From contig DASTNZ010000235.1 of NCBI GenBank assembly GCA_035762665.1, forward strand, positions 124,001 through 188,000: a stretch of 64,000 nucleotides of DNA, given 5' to 3'. Within the stretch, counting starts at the first letter, position 1. Every line of letters starts with the position of its first letter. A program made the translations under genes and the position numbers. Under the pieces are notes generated by a model. The model worked only from the letters and a program-made list of their open reading frames with translations, was not told the DNA's origin and did not search any database. The stretch is from JASLBX01 sp035762665 (GTDB lineage: Bacteria; Actinomycetota; Actinomycetes; Jiangellales; Jiangellaceae). This document shows positions 51,144-59,404 of the stretch, in pieces.

Positions 51144-53861
51144 GTGTCGAGCCACGCCAGCCCCAAATATGTCTACGACTTCACCGAGGGAAACAAAGAT
51201 CTGAAGGACCTGCTCGGCGGCAAGGGCGCGAACCTGGCCGAAATGACCAACCTCGGTCTGCCGGTGCCGCCCGGGTTCACGATCACCACCGAGGCGTGCC
51301 GGGTTTACCTGACCCACGGCGACGAACCGCCCGCACTCCGGGACGAGGTGGGCGTTCACCTGACGCGGCTAGAGGAGGAGCGGGGCAAGCACCTCGGCGC
51401 GGCCGACGATCCGCTGCTGGTGTCGGTCCGGTCCGGCGCGAAGTTCTCGATGCCCGGGATGATGGACACCGTCCTGGACATCGGCCTCAACGACGCCTCC
51501 GTGAAGGGGCTGGCCACTCAGACCGCCGACGAGCGCGACGCGTGGGACTCCTACCGCCGGCTGATCCAGATGTTCGGCAAGACCGTGCTCGGCATCGACG
51601 GGGCGCTGTTCGACGCAGCGTTGGACGCCGCGAAGCAGGCCCGCAACGCCGCCAGCGACCTCGACCTGGACACCGCCGACCTCCGCGCGCTGGTCGACGA
51701 GTACAAACACATCATCCGCGACCAGAGCGGACACGACTTCCCGCAGGACCCCAGGGAACAACTGGACATGGCGATCCGGGCCGTGTTCGACTCCTGGAAC
51801 ACCGAGCGCGCCCTTGTGTACCGGAGGCAGGAGCGGATCCCCGAGGATCTCGGGACCGCGGTCAACGTGATGGCCATGGTCTACGGGAATCTGGGCTCTG
51901 ACTCGGGGACCGGGGTTGCCTTCACCCGCGACCCGGCCACCGGGCGACCCGGCGTGTACGGGGACTATCTTCAGCACGCCCAGGGCGAGGACGTGGTGGC
52001 CGGCATCCGGAACACCGTGCCGCTACAGGCCCTTGAGCAGATCGACAAGACCTCCTACGACCAGCTGCTGCACATCATGTCCACCCTGGAAAGCCACTAC
52101 CGCGACCTGTGCGACATCGAGTTCACCATCGAACGCGGCAGGCTGTGGATGTTGCAGACTCGCGTCGGCAAGCGAACCGCCGCCGCCGCCTTCCGGATCG
52201 CCACCGCGCTCGTCGACGAGGGACTCATCGACTTCGACGAGGCGTTGCGCCGCGTCAACGGCACTCAGCTGGCCCAGCTGATGTTCCCCCGTTTCGACAC
52301 TCGTGCGGATGGTGCGCCGATCGCTCATGGTGTGCCGGCGTCACCCGGAGCCGCTGTCGGCAAGGCCGTGTTCGACTCGGCCACCGCCGCCGCCGTCGGC
52401 TCGGAGGGTGACAAGGTCATCCTGGTCCGCCGTGAGACGAACCCCGACGACCTGCCCGGATTGATCGCCGCCGAGGGTGTACTCACCAGCCATGGCGGCA
52501 AGACGTCCCACGCCGCCGTCGTGGCTCGCGGCATGGGCAAGACCTGCGTGGTGGGTGCCGATGAGCTCGACATCGACCCCCAGCTGCGCCGATTCACCAC
52601 CCCGGCCGGGATGACGGTCAGCGAGGGGGACGTGATCTCCATCGACGGCACATCGGGCACCGTCTACGCCGGCGAGATGCCGGTTGTCGCCTCCCCCGTC
52701 GTGGAGTACTTCGAGGGCAGTCTCGATCCGAACGCCGCTGAGGCGGATGATCTGCTGGCCGCGGTGGACCGGCTGATGGCCCACGCCGACCAGAGGCGGA
52801 GGCTTGGCGTGCGCGCCAACGCCGACACCCCCGACGACGCTGCCCGCGCCCGCCGGTTCGGCGCTCAGGGCATCGGCCTGTGCCGTACCGAGCACATGTT
52901 CCTCGGCGACCGTCGCGGTTACGTCGAGCAACTCATCCTCGCCAGCACCGAGGACGAGCGGGACAAGGCGCTTGCGAAGCTGCTACCGCTGCAGCGTGAC
53001 GACTTCGTCGGCATCTTCGAGGCGATGGACGGCCTTCCGGTCATCATCAGGCTGCTCGACCCGCCGCTGCACGAGTTTCTTCCAGATCTGACTGACCTCA
53101 CGGTGCGCGTCGCCCTAGCCGAGGAACGCGGCGAGCCGCACGAGAAGGAAGCCCGGTTACTGCAAGCCGTGCACCGGCTGCACGAACAGAACCCGATGCT
53201 TGGGCTGCGAGGCGTGCGTCTCGGCGTGGTCATCCCGGGGCTGGTCGCCATGCAGGTCCGCGCCATAGCCGAAGCCGCCGCAATCCGAACCAGGGACGAT
53301 GGCGATCCTCGGCCTGAGATCATGGTTCCACTGGTGGGCGCCGCCGCGGAGCTCCAGATCGTCCGCAGGCAAATCGAGAAGGTGCTCGGCGATGTCGCTG
53401 CCGAGACCGGTGTCGACGTCTCGGCAGCGATCGGCACGATGATCGAGCTTCCGCGGGCCGCCCTCACGGCCGGAGAGATCGCCGCGTCAGCAGAGTTCTT
53501 CTCGTTCGGCACCAACGACCTCACCCAGACTGCGTGGGGCTTCTCCCGTGACGACGTCGAGGGCGGATTCTTCCCCGCCTACCTCGACAACGGCATCTTC
53601 GCAGTGTCGCCATTCGAGACGATCGACACCGACGGTGTCGGGGAACTCATCGAGATAGCCGTCTCCCGCGGTCGCGCTATTCGACCGGACCTTGGCGTCG
53701 GCATCTGCGGTGAGCACGGTGGTGACCCCGCGTCGATTCACTTCTTCGATCGGGCCAACCTCGACTACGTCTCGTGCTCCCCATTCCGGGTTCCAGTGGC
53801 CAGGCTGGAAGCGGGGCGTTCGTCCGTCATGACCGAACAGGGCGGCAGCGACACCCGGTGA
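51144..53861 (+). CDS. ppdK: Pyruvate, phosphate dikinase
   Basis: 905-residue PPDK that interconverts pyruvate + ATP + Pi and PEP + AMP + PPi. N-terminal ATP-grasp domain (1-340; KDLLGGKGANLAEMTNLGLPVPPGFTITTEACRVY, KFSMPGMMDTVLDIGLND), phosphohistidine domain (about 390-515; LTSHGGKTSHAAVVARGMGK with catalytic His) and PEP/pyruvate TIM barrel (about 530-900; GLCRTEHMFL, FFSFGTNDLTQTAWGFSRDD, GVGICGEHGGDP with the acid/base Cys). Full length. GTG 51144 with AGGAGGG 9 bp upstream. Distinct from the shorter three-domain enzyme at 8951. Confidence 0.97.
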   Translation: MSSHASPKYVYDFTEGNKDLKDLLGGKGANLAEMTNLGLPVPPGFTITTEACRVYLTHGDEPPALRDEVGVHLTRLEEERGKHLGAADDPLLVSVRSGAKFSMPGMMDTVLDIGLNDASVKGLATQTADERDAWDSYRRLIQMFGKTVLGIDGALFDAALDAAKQARNAASDLDLDTADLRALVDEYKHIIRDQSGHDFPQDPREQLDMAIRAVFDSWNTERALVYRRQERIPEDLGTAVNVMAMVYGNLGSDSGTGVAFTRDPATGRPGVYGDYLQHAQGEDVVAGIRNTVPLQALEQIDKTSYDQLLHIMSTLESHYRDLCDIEFTIERGRLWMLQTRVGKRTAAAAFRIATALVDEGLIDFDEALRRVNGTQLAQLMFPRFDTRADGAPIAHGVPASPGAAVGKAVFDSATAAAVGSEGDKVILVRRETNPDDLPGLIAAEGVLTSHGGKTSHAAVVARGMGKTCVVGADELDIDPQLRRFTTPAGMTVSEGDVISIDGTSGTVYAGEMPVVASPVVEYFEGSLDPNAAEADDLLAAVDRLMAHADQRRRLGVRANADTPDDAARARRFGAQGIGLCRTEHMFLGDRRGYVEQLILASTEDERDKALAKLLPLQRDDFVGIFEAMDGLPVIIRLLDPPLHEFLPDLTDLTVRVALAEERGEPHEKEARLLQAVHRLHEQNPMLGLRGVRLGVVIPGLVAMQVRAIAEAAAIRTRDDGDPRPEIMVPLVGAAAELQIVRRQIEKVLGDVAAETGVDVSAAIGTMIELPRAALTAGEIAASAEFFSFGTNDLTQTAWGFSRDDVEGGFFPAYLDNGIFAVSPFETIDTDGVGELIEIAVSRGRAIRPDLGVGICGEHGGDPASIHFFDRANLDYVSCSPFRVPVARLEAGRSSVMTEQGGSDTR

Positions 53862-53921
53862 GGGGGCGGTAGGGCTCAGCGGCCGTTGATGGCAGGTAAG
53901 AAGGGACGGCGGCGGTTCCGC

Positions 53922-55100
53922 TCATTCGCTCAGCCCGGTGTCGACTGCGGCGGAGTGGTGCAGCCTGGCTGCAACGCTGAACTTTGCGGGTTCCTGGCCG
54001 CCGAGGTCGATCTTGCCGCCTGTGTCGAGCATCCTCGCCACCATCTCGTCGATCACGTCCGGAACCGGGTATGCGGGTGTCTTGCCCCCGCACCGATGCT
54101 TCCGCGTCGTGATGGCACCGCAGTCATCGCAGACCAACCCGGGTACGAGCTCGTCGCCGCGGACGACCAGCAAGTCCGCGGCCGACTTGGCGACCATTTC
54201 CGCGCTTCGCTCCACGCCGCTGACGGCCAGCCCGGCCGCTTCCCACTCGGCAAGATCGGCGGCCACCCGCTCCTGGCGGGTAGCTTCCCACTGGGCCATG
54301 ACCGCTGCGGCTCCGCTATGCACGACGTGAGGAGTCATGGTGTGCGGATCGACCACGAACGTTCCGGCCACCCTGGCGGCCAAGGGCGCCGCAAGTGTCG
54401 AGAGGAACTCGGCCACGCCGTCCTTATGTCCGCCCACCACCAGTGGCCGCCCGTTGGCGGGTGCGAGCTCCTGGAGGGCCGCCGCCGTCGCCTGATAGTG
54501 GCGATGGGCCTGCTCGGTCTTGTGGTGGCGGATCCGGTACTCCTCCAACCCGTACCAGCCGGCATGGCTGTGAGCGCGTGTGCTCTCGCCTTCTAACAGC
54601 CGCATTCGCGCAATGGCGCTCCCGCTCACTTCGAACAACCAGGCCTGCCGGCGATCCACGACCACCACCGAGTACGGCCGGGCCGCCTGGTTGGCCCGAA
54701 GCAGCGGGCGTAGGTAGGGTCGGCGGCCGAGCACGGCTCGGTCGGGAACGGTCGCGGCCAGCTTCATCTCGTGCAGCACGCCGTCGTCACCTGACGCGAT
54801 GATCACCGTGGATCGTCCGAACCAGTCCCTGACCCTGCTGAGACCAAGTTGGCGCACCGCCGCTCGCGCCGCCCGGACCTGACGGCCCGTGCTCCCGCCC
54901 AACATCAATGGCCGCGCCGTGGCCAGCAACCGATCGAGCTTGGCGGGGAACTCGCGCAGCGCCGCCGGGTCGGGCGGCACTGTGACGTACACCGATAGCA
55001 GGGCACCCGTCGGATCCCAGTGCTCACGCAGCTGGCGGACCGACACGGGATTCACCCGGTCCGCATCGCGCGCTGGTACCGTGCGCGGCTCGGTGGTCAT
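53922..55100 (-). CDS. baeRF (eRF1-like) domain protein, Rv2629-type
   Basis: 392-residue protein of the bacterial-archaeal eRF1-like release-factor family. Recognisable are VNPVSVRQLREHWDPTGALLSVYVTVPPDP, the central WLFEVSGSAIARMRLLEGESTRAHSHAGWYG, HYQATAAALQELAPANGRPLVVGGHKDGVAEFL, and DDCGAITTRKHRCGG with a CxxC-CxG-like zinc site near the C-terminus. M. tuberculosis Rv2629 is an eRF1-related DosR-regulon protein. Ribosome-associated function is suggested, not shown. Boxes lie 65 bp upstream. Confidence 0.85.
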   Translation of the reverse strand: MTTEPRTVPARDADRVNPVSVRQLREHWDPTGALLSVYVTVPPDPAALREFPAKLDRLLATARPLMLGGSTGRQVRAARAAVRQLGLSRVRDWFGRSTVIIASGDDGVLHEMKLAATVPDRAVLGRRPYLRPLLRANQAARPYSVVVVDRRQAWLFEVSGSAIARMRLLEGESTRAHSHAGWYGLEEYRIRHHKTEQAHRHYQATAAALQELAPANGRPLVVGGHKDGVAEFLSTLAAPLAARVAGTFVVDPHTMTPHVVHSGAAAVMAQWEATRQERVAADLAEWEAAGLAVSGVERSAEMVAKSAADLLVVRGDELVPGLVCDDCGAITTRKHRCGGKTPAYPVPDVIDEMVARMLDTGGKIDLGGQEPAKFSVAARLHHSAAVDTGLSE

Positions 55101-55165
55101 CGTGAAGCACCTCCTGGAACTCCTCCGTACACTTCCACGCTCCTCCCCGGCCGGCTCGGCATCCA

Positions 55166-55201
55166 GGGGCGAAGGTCACCGCCGCCTGCGACCTGAGGTC
55201 C
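55166..55201. promoter_or_regulatory. DosR-like box pair upstream of baeRF gene
   Basis: Minus strand 55179-55166 reads GTGACCTTCGCCCC (10/14 to the DosR core), and GCGACCTGAGGTCC at 55188-55201 (9/14) starts exactly 22 bp away. The near box is 65 bp upstream of the ATG at 55100. Confidence 0.55.
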
Positions 55202-55207
55202 GGGACG

Positions 55208-56545
55208 TCACGAAGGCGATGCTGCAGGCAAGTGCGTCAGGAACCAGTCACGGGCCAGCTCGGCGGCGATCTGAAGCGTCCCGGGTTCTTCGAACAGGTG
55301 AGTGGCTCCGGGGACGACTTCGAGGCGGTTCGTACAACCGCGCAACTCTCGCTGGGCGGTCCTGTTCAGCTCGAGAACGACAGTGTCGCGGCTGCCGACG
55401 ATCAACAACGTGGGTGCACGGACGAGACCGAGCTGATCGCCCGCGAGGTCGGGACGGCCGCCACGGGATACGACGGCGTCAACGTCGACTCCTGGATCGG
55501 TCGCCGCCACCAAGGCGGCAGCCGCGCCGGTGCTGGCTCCGAAGTAGCCGATGGGCGGCACGTCGCTGCCCAGCTCATCCGTCAACCAGTGCGTTGCGCC
55601 GACGAGCCGGGGCCCGAGCAGGCCGATATCGAAGACGTTCGCTCGGTCCAACTCCTCCGCGGGGGTGAGCAAATCGAGCAGCAGCGTGCCCAGGCCTGCC
55701 TGGCTGAGCACTTCGGCGACGTACCGGTTGCGCGGGCTGTGCCTGCTACTGCCACTGCCGTGCGCGAAAAGCACGATTCCAGGCGCGGCGGCTGGAAGGG
55801 TCAGCTGGCCCGCGAGGTGCACCTGACCTGCCGCGACGGTCACCTCGGCGGCGCGCGCGCTGGCGCCGCGCTGGTCATCGGGAGGCGGATCATCCGGCGG
55901 GGACTGCGCCACCGGCTCGCTCTGGAGCAGCCGTGTGACTTCGGCGTCGCTGACCTGAGTGAAGTCGGCGTACCACTGCCCGACCGCGTAGAACGACGAT
56001 GGCGTCTCGAGACAGATCACCTCGTCGGCGTCGCCCTTGAACAACGGCTCCACGCCGGGCGGCGCCACAGGAACGGCGACGACCACACGGCGCGCGCCGG
56101 CGGCGCGGGCGACCTGGCAGGCGGCTCGCATGGTGGATCCCGTGGCTATCCCATCGTCGACGAGGATCGCCGTGCGACCGGTGAGCGAGGCAGGTGGCCG
56201 GCCGGCTCGGAACCGCAGGGCCCGGGCCTCTACTACGGCCCGCTCCTGATACTCAACTTCGGCAAGGGCCGTCGCCGTGACGCCGGCCATGCGTAGTACT
56301 TCGTCGTTGAGCACCCGGACGCCGCCTTCTCCGACCGCTCCCATGCCGAGCTCGGGTTGGTACGGAACGCCGAGCTTGCGGACGACGATCACGTCGAGCG
56401 GTGCGTCAAGGGCGTGGGCCACTTCAGCGGCGACGGGAACCCCGCCACGAGGGAGGCCGAGCACCACCGGCTCGTCGTCCCGCAGATGCACCAGCCTCAC
56501 CGCCAGCCGCTGCCCCGCCTCCGTGCGGTCCGCGAACATCTTCAC
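55208..56545 (-). CDS. Phosphoribosyltransferase-dienelactone hydrolase fusion (Rv0571c-type)
   Basis: 445-residue fusion. The N-terminal half (1-215) is a type I phosphoribosyltransferase: GLPRGGVPVAAEVAHAL, the PRPP-binding loop ILVDDGIATGSTMRAACQVARAAG and a flexible loop. The C-terminal half (240-440) is an alpha/beta hydrolase of the dienelactone-hydrolase type: FAHGSGSSRHSPRNRYVAEVL (oxyanion), GYFGASTGAAAALVAA (Ser nucleophile), SRGGRPDLA and VPGATHLFEEPG (catalytic His). Same fusion as M. tuberculosis Rv0571c, a DosR-regulon member; substrates unknown. GTG 56545 has GAGGAG upstream; ATG 6 bp later is an alternative. Confidence 0.9.
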   Translation of the reverse strand: MKMFADRTEAGQRLAVRLVHLRDDEPVVLGLPRGGVPVAAEVAHALDAPLDVIVVRKLGVPYQPELGMGAVGEGGVRVLNDEVLRMAGVTATALAEVEYQERAVVEARALRFRAGRPPASLTGRTAILVDDGIATGSTMRAACQVARAAGARRVVVAVPVAPPGVEPLFKGDADEVICLETPSSFYAVGQWYADFTQVSDAEVTRLLQSEPVAQSPPDDPPPDDQRGASARAAEVTVAAGQVHLAGQLTLPAAAPGIVLFAHGSGSSRHSPRNRYVAEVLSQAGLGTLLLDLLTPAEELDRANVFDIGLLGPRLVGATHWLTDELGSDVPPIGYFGASTGAAAALVAATDPGVDVDAVVSRGGRPDLAGDQLGLVRAPTLLIVGSRDTVVLELNRTAQRELRGCTNRLEVVPGATHLFEEPGTLQIAAELARDWFLTHLPAASPS

Positions 56546-56822
56546 TGCGAGCTCCTCGCCTATCCTCTCGAGCGGACACCGCCGCTGGCCGACGGCCCCG
56601 AACCTCCGCCGCTGCCGCCTGGCGCATCAGCAGGCCGGCTAGGTTGCGTGCCTCGGTTGGGCTGAGCGCCAGCCACAGGCTGTCGTACTCGGGGTTCTGC
56701 CGCGGTACGTCCAAGATCACACGATCGTCCCGCGAGTCACGCGGGTTAAGACCGAGCCTTCCGACCTCGACAGCCCTCCCATAGCTCGTACGCATGGTCT
56801 CGAACCTGCTGTCGGCGGTCAT
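56424..56822 (-). CDS. Small protein of unknown function, overlaps PRTase gene
   Basis: 132 residues, not recognised. The first 70 residues look like a folded domain (SYGRAVEVGRLGLNPRDSRDDRVILDVPR, LWLALSPTEARNLAGLLMRQAAAAE, with beta strands and one helix). The last 60 residues are Arg/Gly-rich and lie inside the PRTase gene in another frame (122-bp overlap), which is suspicious. Either the true end is earlier and a frameshift is present, or the tail is genuine. Read from ATG 56822, just upstream of the PRTase gene on the same strand. Confidence 0.5.
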   Translation of the reverse strand: MTADSRFETMRTSYGRAVEVGRLGLNPRDSRDDRVILDVPRQNPEYDSLWLALSPTEARNLAGLLMRQAAAAEVRGRRPAAVSAREDRRGARSEDVRGPHGGGAAAGGEAGASAGRRAGGARPPSWRGSRRR

Positions 56823-56978
56823 GACAAGCGCCTCCCTGCCGCTCCGGTCCGGTATCGATACTCCGCCGGCATGGTGAGCGTCGGTAGAGCCTTCCGTCCC
56901 TTACGCGGCGGCCAGATGCTCGTGCATCGATGCTTTCGGCCGGGGCAGATGCACCGGCAAGCCGGGCGCCGGCAGCCA

Positions 56979-57014
56979 AGGACCTTCGGCCTTATTGTCC
57001 GGGACCGTGGTCCC
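56979..57014. promoter_or_regulatory. DosR-like tandem boxes, PRTase unit/hpf gap
   Basis: The 421-bp gap 56823-57243 has no gene. AGGACCTTCGGCCT at 56979-56992 (9/14) and GGGACCGTGGTCCC at 57001-57014 (11/14, a perfect 6-bp inverted repeat with 2-nt centre) start 22 bp apart. They are 229 bp before hpf (57244) and 156 bp before the divergent small gene (56822). Confidence 0.65.
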
Positions 57015-57243
57015 TGCGGAACCATCTACAGAACGGGCGATACTCAAGGTGGCACCCGCCGGCGAGGAGGCGGAGACCCGCGAAGGCAGTGGAGAGGGAA
57101 GTGGCGGTCTTCGGATCGTACGACCCACCAGCGTAAAGCTGGGTCAGCTGCTCGAACGGACCTCCACCACCACCCACCGACGGGTGTCGATTTTATTGGA
57201 GCCGCCCTATGAACCTTGGGCCTAGCCGCAGGAGTTGGTCGGC

Positions 57244-58044
57244 ATGGCGCGACGACGAAACATCAGCTTTCCCGAGGTCGAAGTGGTCGCCGGCGAGGAG
57301 ATCCCGGAGACCGCCCGAGCCAGAGCCCGCCGGAAGATCGCGGCTTTGATGCGCTACGCGAACGAGCCTGTCCTACGTGCACGGGTACGGCTGAGTCAAT
57401 CCCACGACCCCGCGGTGGCGCGCCCCGTCATCGCCCAGGGCAACCTGGACCTTAACGGGAGAGCGCTACGCGCCCAGGTGGCGGCGGCGACCACTCATGA
57501 GGCGGTCGAGCTACTGGAGAATCGAATGCGGCGCAGGCTCGACCGGCTGGCGCGCGACTGGGAGGCCCGCCGCGGTGGCATGCCGGCAGCCGAGTCGCAT
57601 GAGTGGCGGCACATCAGCGAGCCGACGCCGCATCCGGACTACTTCCCGCGGCCGGAGTCCGAGCGGCAAGTCGTGCGTCACAAGACGTTCGCCCCGGCCA
57701 AGGCGACTCCGGACGAGGCCGCGTTCGATATGGACGCCCTTGATTACGACTTCTACCTGTTCACCGATGCGGAGACCGGGCAAGACAGCGTGATCTATCG
57801 CGCGGGGCCGACCGGGTACCGGCTGGCTCAGGTCGAGCCCGAGCCGGCCCGGATTCCGGCAACGGCGGTTCCGTTGACCGTGAGCGATCGGCCAGCGCCG
57901 CTACTCACCGTGGCCGAGGCCAGGAAGCGGCTGGATGCGACCAGCCTGCCGTTCCTGTTTTTCGCCGAGCCGGCGAGCGGGCGAGGACGGGTGCTCTACC
58001 GGCGGTACGACGGGCACTACGGACTGGTCCGGCCCGCGGCGTAA
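57244..58044 (+). CDS. hpf: Long ribosome hibernation factor (Rv0079-like) with duplicated C-terminal domain
   Basis: 266-residue protein of the HPF/RaiA family. The N-terminal half (1-110) is a degenerate S30AE domain (ARARARRKIAALMRYANEPVLRARVRLSQSHDP, THEAVELLENRMRRRLDRLARDWEAR). Two S30AE C-terminal dimerisation domains follow: about 145-205 (VVRHKTFAPAKATPDEAAFDMDALDYDFYLFTDAETG) and 215-266 (LLTVAEARKRLDATSLPFLFFAEPASGRGRVLYRRYDGHYGL). M. tuberculosis Rv0079, a DosR-regulon protein, has this plan. It should dimerise 70S ribosomes in dormancy. ATG 57244 chosen because AGGAG lies 9 bp upstream. Confidence 0.88.
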   Translation: MARRRNISFPEVEVVAGEEIPETARARARRKIAALMRYANEPVLRARVRLSQSHDPAVARPVIAQGNLDLNGRALRAQVAAATTHEAVELLENRMRRRLDRLARDWEARRGGMPAAESHEWRHISEPTPHPDYFPRPESERQVVRHKTFAPAKATPDEAAFDMDALDYDFYLFTDAETGQDSVIYRAGPTGYRLAQVEPEPARIPATAVPLTVSDRPAPLLTVAEARKRLDATSLPFLFFAEPASGRGRVLYRRYDGHYGLVRPAA

Positions 58045-58057
58045 CGGCAGGTGTTTC

Positions 58058-59404
58058 GTGTCCGGCCTGTACACCGACCTGTATGAGCTGAGAATGGCCG
58101 CGAGCTACCTCCATCGCGGCATGACCGGACTGGCGACATTCAGCCTGTTCGCCCGCAGGCTGCCCCCGCAGCGCGGGTTCCTGGTGGCCGCCGGCCTAGA
58201 AGATGCGCTCTCCTTCCTCGAGGGCTTCGGCTTCGGCAACACGGAGATCGACTACCTCCGAGACGTGGTCGATCTGGACGCAGAATCGCTCGCGACGCTA
58301 CAGGAGACCCACTTCACCGGCGAGGTCTGGGCGGTCCCGGAGGGCCGCATCGTGTTCGCCGGCGAGCCGCTGCTCGAAGTGACCGCGCCGATCGCTGAAG
58401 CGCAGCTGGTCGAAACCGCGCTGCTGAACCTGATCACGTTTCAGACGACCATCGCGAGCAAGGCCGCCCGTTGCTGGATCGCAGCGCAGGGCGCCGAACT
58501 CGTCGACTTCGCCTTCCGCCGGACGCACGGCCTCGAAGCGGCCATCGGCGTCGCTCGCGCGTCGGCCATAGCGGGCTTCACCGGCACCAGCAACGTGGAG
58601 GCCGCCCGGCGCTACGGGCTACGTCCAGTCGGGACGATGGCGCATTCGTTCATCGAGGCCTACGCCGACGAGCGAGCGGCGTTCCGCGCGTTCGCCGGCG
58701 ACTTCCCGGGCAATGCGATCTTCTTGGTCGACACCTACGACACGCTTGGCGGAGTCCAGGCCGCGATCGACGTGATCAACGAGCTCGGGCTTTCCGGTCC
58801 TGTCGGCATCAGGCTGGACTCCGGCGATCTGGATTCGCTGGCCCGGTCGGCGCGGCGGATGCTCGACGACGTCGGTCTCGGCCGGGCGAGGATTGTGGCC
58901 AGTGGCGGCCTGGACGAGACCGACATCGCCAGGCTTGTCGACCGCGGCGCGCCGATCGACATTTACGGCGTGGGTACGCGGATGGGGGTATCGGCCGACG
59001 CACCGTCGCTCGACAGTGCCTACAAGCTGGTGGAGTTCGAGCACCGGCCGGTGATGAAGCTGTCAGAGGGCAAGGCCACCGATCCCGGCGCCAAGCAGGT
59101 GTTCCGGTTCAGCTCCGCCGAGGCCGGTGACCTGCTGACCTTGCGGCGTGAGCCGGCGCCGCCCGGTTGCGAGCCACTGCTCGAGCCCGTCATGCGTGAT
59201 GGTCGCCGGGTGCGAGACGTCGACCCCGGCAAGGAGGTGACCGATGCTCGCGCCCGGTTCGCCGCCGACCTGGCCTGGCTTCCTGACGAGGCACGCCGAC
59301 TAACCGACCCGGCCACGGTGCCGGTGCGGCGTAGCGAGCAGCTCGCCGCACTCCGCAGACAGATCGCCGGTCAGCTCGCGAGAGGTCGTCCACCGTCCGC
59401 GTAG
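58058..59404 (+). CDS. pncB: Nicotinate phosphoribosyltransferase (PncB2-type)
   Basis: 448-residue enzyme that condenses nicotinate with PRPP, salvage step of NAD synthesis. N-terminal LYTDLYELRMAASYLHRGMTGLATFSLFARRLPPQRGFLVAAGLEDAL, active-site FAFRRTHGLEAAIGVARASAIAGFTGTSNVEAARRYG, FPGNAIFLVDTYDTLGGVQAAIDV and PVGIRLDSGDL. M. tuberculosis PncB2 (Rv0573c) is in the DosR regulon. GTG 58058 with GGCAGG upstream; the earlier frame overlaps hpf. Overlaps the convergent ATPase gene by 34 bp. Confidence 0.93.
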   Translation: MSGLYTDLYELRMAASYLHRGMTGLATFSLFARRLPPQRGFLVAAGLEDALSFLEGFGFGNTEIDYLRDVVDLDAESLATLQETHFTGEVWAVPEGRIVFAGEPLLEVTAPIAEAQLVETALLNLITFQTTIASKAARCWIAAQGAELVDFAFRRTHGLEAAIGVARASAIAGFTGTSNVEAARRYGLRPVGTMAHSFIEAYADERAAFRAFAGDFPGNAIFLVDTYDTLGGVQAAIDVINELGLSGPVGIRLDSGDLDSLARSARRMLDDVGLGRARIVASGGLDETDIARLVDRGAPIDIYGVGTRMGVSADAPSLDSAYKLVEFEHRPVMKLSEGKATDPGAKQVFRFSSAEAGDLLTLRREPAPPGCEPLLEPVMRDGRRVRDVDPGKEVTDARARFAADLAWLPDEARRLTDPATVPVRRSEQLAALRRQIAGQLARGRPPSA

